Below the pieces are notes generated by a model. The model worked only from the letters and a program-made list of their open reading frames with translations, had not been told where the DNA came from and did no database searches. Positions 58,747-64,000 of a stretch of DNA of 64,000 nt are shown here, piece by piece (position 1 is the first letter of the stretch; the number at the start of each line of letters is the position of its first letter). The position numbers were made by a program, and so were the translations under genes. Origin of the DNA: Triticum aestivum (Eukaryota; Streptophyta; Magnoliopsida; Poales; Poaceae); NCBI RefSeq assembly GCF_018294505.1, contig NC_057809.1:512074013-512138012 (forward strand), read 5' to 3'.

Positions 58747-59922
58747 TGGGCACACATGAAGAAGAGTGAAGCTGGAGCAGGCATGGGGATAGAGAATCAA
58801 AAAGAGAAGAGCTGCAGTTTAGAGAGCGTTGAGTGAGTGCTACTTCCTATATAAGCCCGGTGAGCTGTTTCATGACCCATTTTGAAATCATCATCCATTG
58901 ATGCTTACTGAATTAAATTGCTATTAGGGTTTCTTGTGCCATTTCTTAAATGTTGTCCCACTAAATTTCACCTTTGACATATGGTGCTTGGTGAGAATGT
59001 GCGAACTGATTGTTGAATGCCTTGTAAACTAGTGATCTACACCATGTTTGCTTTGCTGAAAGTAGTGAAAGCTATTTAGTTTTGAGTTCTCAAATCCCTA
59101 GTGCACTAGTAAACTTCATCATTTTCTGCTTTTACCTTGATACACTTAGATCATTAAGTGTTAGATGCTGAGTTTGTGCCTATTGTGTTCCCATTGAGAG
59201 CAATCACTTTACCACTATGGACTAGTATGTTATGTTCCCTGGATCGGTAGCATGTGAACCAGACATGGGGAAGTGATGATTCTTGTTTTTGTGCTTATGC
59301 GTTGTTCATTTAAGATAAGTATTAATGAATAAATAAGTCTGACTACCTACAGTAGCATGTCATGTTCCCTGGATCAGTGGCATGTGAAATCGGGTTAGCT
59401 TGGGCAGTAATTAATAATAAAAAATGTAATTGTCAAACCAGGTGTATACCATGTTCTCTGGATCAGTGGTATGTTCCTTTGGGGAGACAAACAAAAAAAC
59501 TAATAATTGGTCGAGCCGGGTGTATACCATGTTCTCGGGATCGGTGGTATGTTCCTATGGTGAGACTAATAATAATATAATTATTCCTTTATCTCTGTAA
59601 ATAAGTGATTCGATCACCAGATTTAATTCCAGTTCTTTTTGTTCTCGGGATCATGCTCTCTTTAGGAACCATTTGGCACAGTCATCATTTAAACTTGTTG
59701 ATCCTCTTTTATCATTGTAAAAGTTTAAAATGGTCATGCTTACTAGTATCCTACTGCTTTGTAGCACTCTTAACCATTGATTTTCACTAGCAAAGTTCAA
59801 AGCATGCATTGTTTGGAGATCTACTTCACTGGGACATTCTCTAGTCAGTTCGCTGTTCACTTCCTTGCTCTTGTCAAATGCCTTTACTTGAGGACAAGTA
59901 AAGATTTAAGTGTGGGGGAACT
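58747..59922 (+). other. Element B 3' non-coding region with repeat array and polypurine tract
   Basis: No coding frame. The array at 59221-59660 is listed separately. The end has cttgaggacaagtaaag at about 59887 and the tract tgtgggggaact at 59911-59922, matching the same landmark in element X. Confidence 0.75.
59221..59660 (+). repeat. Tandem array of hairpin-like units
   Basis: Units carrying catgttc(c/t)c(t/g)ggatc occur near 59230, 59358, 59449 and 59529, with a partial one near 59640. In the third and fourth units ataccatgttctc...ggtggtat forms an inverted repeat (ATACCA/TGGTAT). Spacing is about 80-125 bp. Confidence 0.65.
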
Positions 59923-60456
59923 TGATAAGTACATTTCCTATTCATATTTTGGCACACAAACACACCATTTATTATGATCCGACGATCCATTCTTGATGTG
60001 AACTATGATATATTTGAATGGAAATCATATAAGAGATCATTTACTCGGCATTTGATTATTTTGCAGAAAAGTGCGCAAAGGCACTATAAACTTCAAGATT
60101 TGGACAAGTTGGCTATTGAGAAGAGAGAAGGGCAGGAAAGAAGTGAAGAAAGGTACTTGAGTGAGAAGAATTGAAGTAATCAAGGGGCCAAGCTATAGAT
60201 GGCAGAACCAACTTGGGAAGAAAGAAGAGAAGTAGTAGGGCCAAATCGTAAAGTGGCAGATCAGAGGAGGGGATCAAAATCCCTAGCGCAGCCTAAATTC
60301 CCCTCGGGCCTGGCATCTCATCTCTCTCCCTCACCCTTCCTTCTCCACCTCCGGCCGCCGCCACGGCCAGGCCGGCGTGGTGGTGCGCCTCCGCACCATC
60401 AGCACACCCACCACAAACATCCACCACTCACCACCAACTTCATCCACCAACGCCAC
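59923..60456 (+). repeat. 3' LTR of element B, cut by element C
   Basis: It starts tgataagtacatttcc and follows the 5' LTR to the string ccaccaacgccac. The 5' LTR continues catctcaag at this point, so about 970 bp should lie beyond element C. Confidence 0.82.
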
Positions 60457-60929
60457 TGAGGGAGTCGTGGATTAGGGGGTATCCGGACATCCGGATTATA
60501 TCCTTTGGCCGGACTGTTGGACCATGAAGATACAAGATTGAAGACTTCATCCTGTGTCTGGATGGGACTCTACTTTGCGTGGAAGGCAAGCTAGGCAATA
60601 CGGATATGTATATCTCCTCCTTTGTAACCGACCTTGTGTAACCCTAGCCCCCTCTGGTGTCTATATAAACCAGAGGGTTTTAGTCCGTAGGACAACATAC
60701 AATCATACCATAGGCTAGCTTCTAGGGTTTAGCCTCTCCGATCTCGTGGTAGATCAACTCTTGTAATACCCATATTATCAAGAATAATCAAGCAGGACGT
60801 AGGGTTTTACCTCCATCAAGAGGGCCTGAACCTGGGTAAAACATCATGTCCCATGCCTCCTGTTACCATCCGCCTTAGACGCACAGTTCCGGACCCCCTA
60901 CCTGAGATCCGCCGGTTTTGACACCGACA
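60457..60929 (+). repeat. 5' LTR of element C
   Basis: 473 bp, starts tgagggagtcgtgg, ends gacaccgaca. TATA box tatataaa at 60662-60669. The sequence after it, ttggtgctttcattgag, is the likely primer-binding region; I could not match it to a tRNA with certainty. Confidence 0.82.
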
Positions 60930-60976
60930 TTGGTGCTTTCATTGAGAGTTCCTCTGTGCCGTCACCGTAAGGAAGG

Positions 60977-61939
60977 ATGCCTCATCTTGTTGTTAAAAAC
61001 AACATTACCACCGGGGGAGCCCTGGTTGTCGGCCAAACTCTCCGGCTAGGCAGTTTCATCATGACCGCCTGTTCGGCTGCTGCACCGACGATGACTTCTC
61101 GGGTCATCAAAAACAGCCTCCACGTCGGCTCGGAATTCGCCAAGCAGATGGATCCAATGGAGCTCTCTTCCCTAAACAAGCTCTTGGATCGCATCGCCAC
61201 CTTGGGAGTCGCTACGGACTATGTTCGGATTGGGCTTAAACCCGATCGAAGGGAGATTAACTCTCCACCGGTCACCCATCATGTTGCGGTGGTGGAGGAA
61301 CAATGCGGCGATTCTTCCTCTATCTTGAGGACTAACTATGTCCGGATTCCTGAGCTCTCCGAGCCGGATATCCGTTTACGGGAGGACATCACCCAAGCCC
61401 TAAACCTAGAGTCAAGCAGCGGGCCACACTCATCGGGAAACATCCTGGAATCTGAACTTCCAAGATCGGAAACTCCTCGGCCCCTGGGTCTCAGATCGGG
61501 TAGGGGTTCGGACTCAAACCCACCCACCCACCCAGACATAAACCATCTTTCCTACATTAGGCAAGAGCCCCATGTACATCATTATTGGGCCAGATTCCTC
61601 CTTGTGATGAACAAGGTTAAGGACTGCCGCAAGGAAGACGCAGTCTCACTTTTCTGCAATAATTGCACAGGCAAGGAAATCCTTAACGCCATAAGTCGCC
61701 GTGACATATCATGCTTCGCCAACTTGGCGTCCATAGTACGAAAGTACTGTGCGATGGAAAGTTCCTGGAAAACCGAAACGAAATTTTGGGATAATCCGCC
61801 TCCGAATATACACCCAGTCCGAAGTAAAAGGGTGCACTATCATAAGACATCCAAGTTAATTACAAAGAAGCAAAAAACCCTCTATAGGGCGTGGAACCGT
61901 ATTGGAGGGATGGCTCAACGGACCCTGCAAAATTCATAG
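60977..61939 (+). pseudogene. gag: Element C gag, degenerate
   Basis: Starts at ATG 60977 (MPHLVVKNNITTGGALVV) and runs 320 codons to TAG 61937. The N-terminal part is variable and Ser/Pro-rich. Residues about 205-270 (HYWARFLLVMNKVKDC, ANLASIVRKYCAMESSW) resemble the end of a gag core, then a basic stretch (TSKLITKKQKTLYRAW). I see no zinc knuckle. The 120 bases to the next frame have stops in every frame, so part of gag is probably lost. Confidence 0.65.
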
Positions 61940-62060
61940 TACAGTGGATACCATACCAACACACAGCCTTAGAGCATGTTGGATACTCCGGCAGGTGGCC
62001 AAAAGCGGCGAGGATCTTCTCATCCCAGATGCCACATAGCACAATCCCAGGGATAACAAT

Positions 62061-62699
62061 ATGGTATTAACAGTCTTTGAGACCTTCGCATCAAATAATA
62101 GGCGCAAGGGAACACTCCGCAGCATTGCCAAAATCTGGCACGTAGCAGCAATAAATCCATGGAGTGACACGGCTATTACCTTCAATGCCAGTGACGAACC
62201 TAAATTACGAACAGCCCGAGCACTAGCTGCACTGGTCCTCAGTCCAATTGTGGACGGCTTTCGACTCACCAAACTACTCATGGACGGCGGCAGTGGATTA
62301 AACCTCATCTACGAAGAAACTCTTCAAAAAATGGAAATAGACTGGAACCGCATTGAGTAAAGCAGCACAACCTTTAGAGGAATCATCCCCAGTCGGGAAG
62401 CACGCTGTGCTGGGAAAATCACACTAGATGTGGTATTCGGCACGCCGGAGAACTATAGGTTCGGAGAAATTACATTCCAAGTGGCCCCGTTCAGTAGTGG
62501 ATACCACGCCCTTTTGGGACGGGAGGCGTTCACGATCTTCCAAGCCATACCCCATTATGGGTACATGAAGCTCAAAATGCCCAGGCCCAACAGAATCATC
62601 ACTCTCGTTAGTGATCCAGACACAACACTCCGCGCCAAAAACAAAACAGCAGCATTGGCCCTCGAGGCATTATCCGAAGCCCTTTCGGCTGAGGATTAA
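62061..62699 (+). pseudogene. Element C protease region, with TAA
   Basis: Frame of 213 codons with TAA at 62358. The active-site region reads TKLLMDGGSGLNLIYEETL, followed after the stop by FRGIIPSREARCAGKITL and GYHALLGREAFTIFQAIPHY, typical of the protease region in Tat-type elements. TAA fits a former CAA. The frame closes at TAA 62697 and pol continues in another frame. Confidence 0.75.
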
Positions 62700-62701
62700 C
62701 T

Positions 62702-64000
62702 GCGCTACGCTCCACAATGGACAGGGACGACGTGATACTTGACAAGAGATCCAAGTCCACCTCTTTTAAACCAGCGGATGAAATAGTCAAATTCCAAGTC
62801 CACCCAACAGACCCTACAAAAACAGCCTCCATCGGGGCACAGTTAAACCCCGCCATGGACGCCGCACTACGGGAGTTCCTACGTGAGAATTAGGACATAT
62901 TCTCCTGGCACCCCTCAGACATGCCAGGAATCCCATGCAGGCTGGCCGAGCACAGCCTCAATATCCTAAAGGGATTCAAGCCGGTCAAGCAGGCTCTTTG
63001 GCGTTTCTCTGAACCTAAGAGACAGGCTATGGGAGAGGAACTAGCCAAGTTATTGGAGGCCGGATTCATTAGAGAAATAAAACACCCGGACTGGCTAGCA
63101 AACCTGGTGATGGTACCAAAGAAGGACAAATCCTGGCGCCTATGTGTCGATTTCAAGGACCTCAACAAGGCTTGCCCAAAGGATCCCTTCCCCCTCCCCC
63201 GCATTGATCAAATTATCGATGCTACCGTAGGACACGAGTCATTGTGTTTCCTCGACGCATACTCCGGCTACCACCAAATCAAGATGGCGGAGTCCGCCCA
63301 AGCCGCAACGGCATTTATCACACCATACGGCCCATTCTGTTTCAACACAATGCCTTTTGGGCTCAAAAACGCTGGTGCAACGTATCAGCGCATGATTCAG
63401 ACATGTCTGGAGAAACAGATCGGCAAAATAGTAGAGGCATACGTAGATGATGTGGTCGTCAAAACCAAACACGTCGAATCTCTAATAGATGACTTGAGGA
63501 TCACATTCAACAACCTCCGAACATACAACATCAAGCTCAATCAGGAAAAATGCATTTTCGGCGTACCAGCCGGAAAGCTCCTGGGCTTCATTGTCTCCAG
63601 TATAGGAATTGTAGCTAATCGAGCCAAAATTCAAGCTTTGTCACAGTTGGCTACCCCAACAGACCTCAAACAAATCCAGAAATTAACTGGATGTGTGGTG
63701 GCTCTAAGCCGCTTTATCTCCTGCTTAGGAGAAAAGGCATTACCCCTTTATCGCCTCCTTCGGCGCACCGACCACTCCGAGTGGACGGACGCTGCCACAG
63801 CCGGATTGGAAGAAATAAAAGCCATACTGGCAACCAACCCCATCCTAGCCGCGCCAAACATTGGCAAACCAATGCTGTTATACATTGCGGCAACTCATCA
63901 GGTTGTAAGCGCAGTGCTCGTCGTCGAGCGAGAAGCGGACGGACATTAATTCCCTCTTCAAAAGCCGGTATATTATGTATCCACTGTCCTCACTCCATGC
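62702..64000 (+). pseudogene. pol: Element C pol: reverse transcriptase and start of RNase H, running off the window
   Basis: Frame from about 62702 to the right edge with TAG at 62891 and TAA at 63947. RT motifs in order are GFIREIKHPDWLANLVMVPK, SWRLCVDFKDLNKACP, LDAYSGYHQIKM, FGLKNAGATYQRM and catalytic AYVDDVVVKTK near 63440. Then come LLGFIVSSIGIVANRAKI and the start of RNase H (AAPNIGKPMLLYIA). After the TAA the same frame reads FPLQKPVYYVSTVL. The catalytic residues seen are intact, but the two stops and the frame break from protease make it inactive. Confidence 0.85.

Larger units (their letters stand above)
55548..60456 (+). mobile_element. Element B: Athila-like Gypsy with a gag-type frame only, non-autonomous
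   Basis: 5' LTR 55548-57054, an Asp-tRNA-type priming site, one long broken frame, a non-coding 3' part with tandem hairpin-like repeats, a polypurine tract and a 3' LTR from 59923. The 3' LTR is cut at 60456 by element C. No RT, RNase H or integrase is present in 2.9 kb of internal sequence. Confidence 0.85.
60457..64000 (+). mobile_element. Element C: Tat-type Gypsy, 5' part, running off the window
   Basis: 5' LTR 60457-60929, gag, protease and RT frames, all broken. Candidate target duplication gccac at 60452-60456. The RT motif AYVDDVVVK and the protease form DGGSGLN match the group of element A. Confidence 0.85.

Noticed and set aside
1..64000. CRISPR arrays, tRNA/rRNA genes, bacterial operons
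   Set aside because: None seen. The tRNA-like strings are retrotransposon priming sites only.

Overview
The window is plant nuclear DNA made almost entirely of nested LTR retrotransposons. The families point to a large-genome grass, most likely of the wheat/barley tribe. This rests on LTR termini I recognise from Triticeae (tgatacgtctcc, tgtcggcgttctggg, tgagggagtc) and on a grass-type glutaredoxin relic. I see no intact host gene, no tRNA or rRNA gene, and no prokaryotic feature. Family names are not assigned where I could not verify them.

Layout. Bases 1-9693 are the 3' part of a Ty1/copia element of the Sirevirus (SIRE/Maximus-like) lineage: integrase-RT-RNase H, a long extra 'env-like' frame, repeated polypurine tracts and a 1.38 kb 3' LTR. 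Bases 9694 to about 15640 are the only non-LTR-element stretch. It is rich in an AGTTCA motif, holds internal direct repeats and ends with a broken CC-type glutaredoxin gene. From about 15650 to the right edge the sequence is a stack of insertions, mostly marked by 5-bp target duplications. Element X is an Athila-type 3' end whose LTR at 16211 is cut by element A. A is Tat-type Gypsy, with its 5' LTR at 16596-17510. A is cut inside its protease frame by the 35 kb compound M (19591-54938), and again by element B (from 55548). The 3' LTR of B is cut by element C (60457 to the window edge).

Compound M is minus-oriented Gypsy with chromodomain and 4.2 kb LTRs. It has the order LTR-internal-LTR-internal-LTR with one target-site duplication around the whole, which fits unequal recombination at a single insertion. 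Its second internal region (M2) is interrupted by a plus-oriented chromodomain Gypsy element, G2 (33782-46676). G2 is itself compound (LTR-internal-LTR-partial internal), and its right end was lost in a deletion that also removed about 1.2 kb of M2 integrase.

Function and state. Nothing here looks able to encode a complete working element. The most consistent decay signal is in-frame TAG at former CAG codons, directly visible where two copies can be compared (M1 against M2, and the two G2 gag copies). This fits C-to-T change at methylated CHG sites. Three assembly gaps lie in LTRs at low-complexity GC-rich positions, two of them at the same position of sister LTRs.
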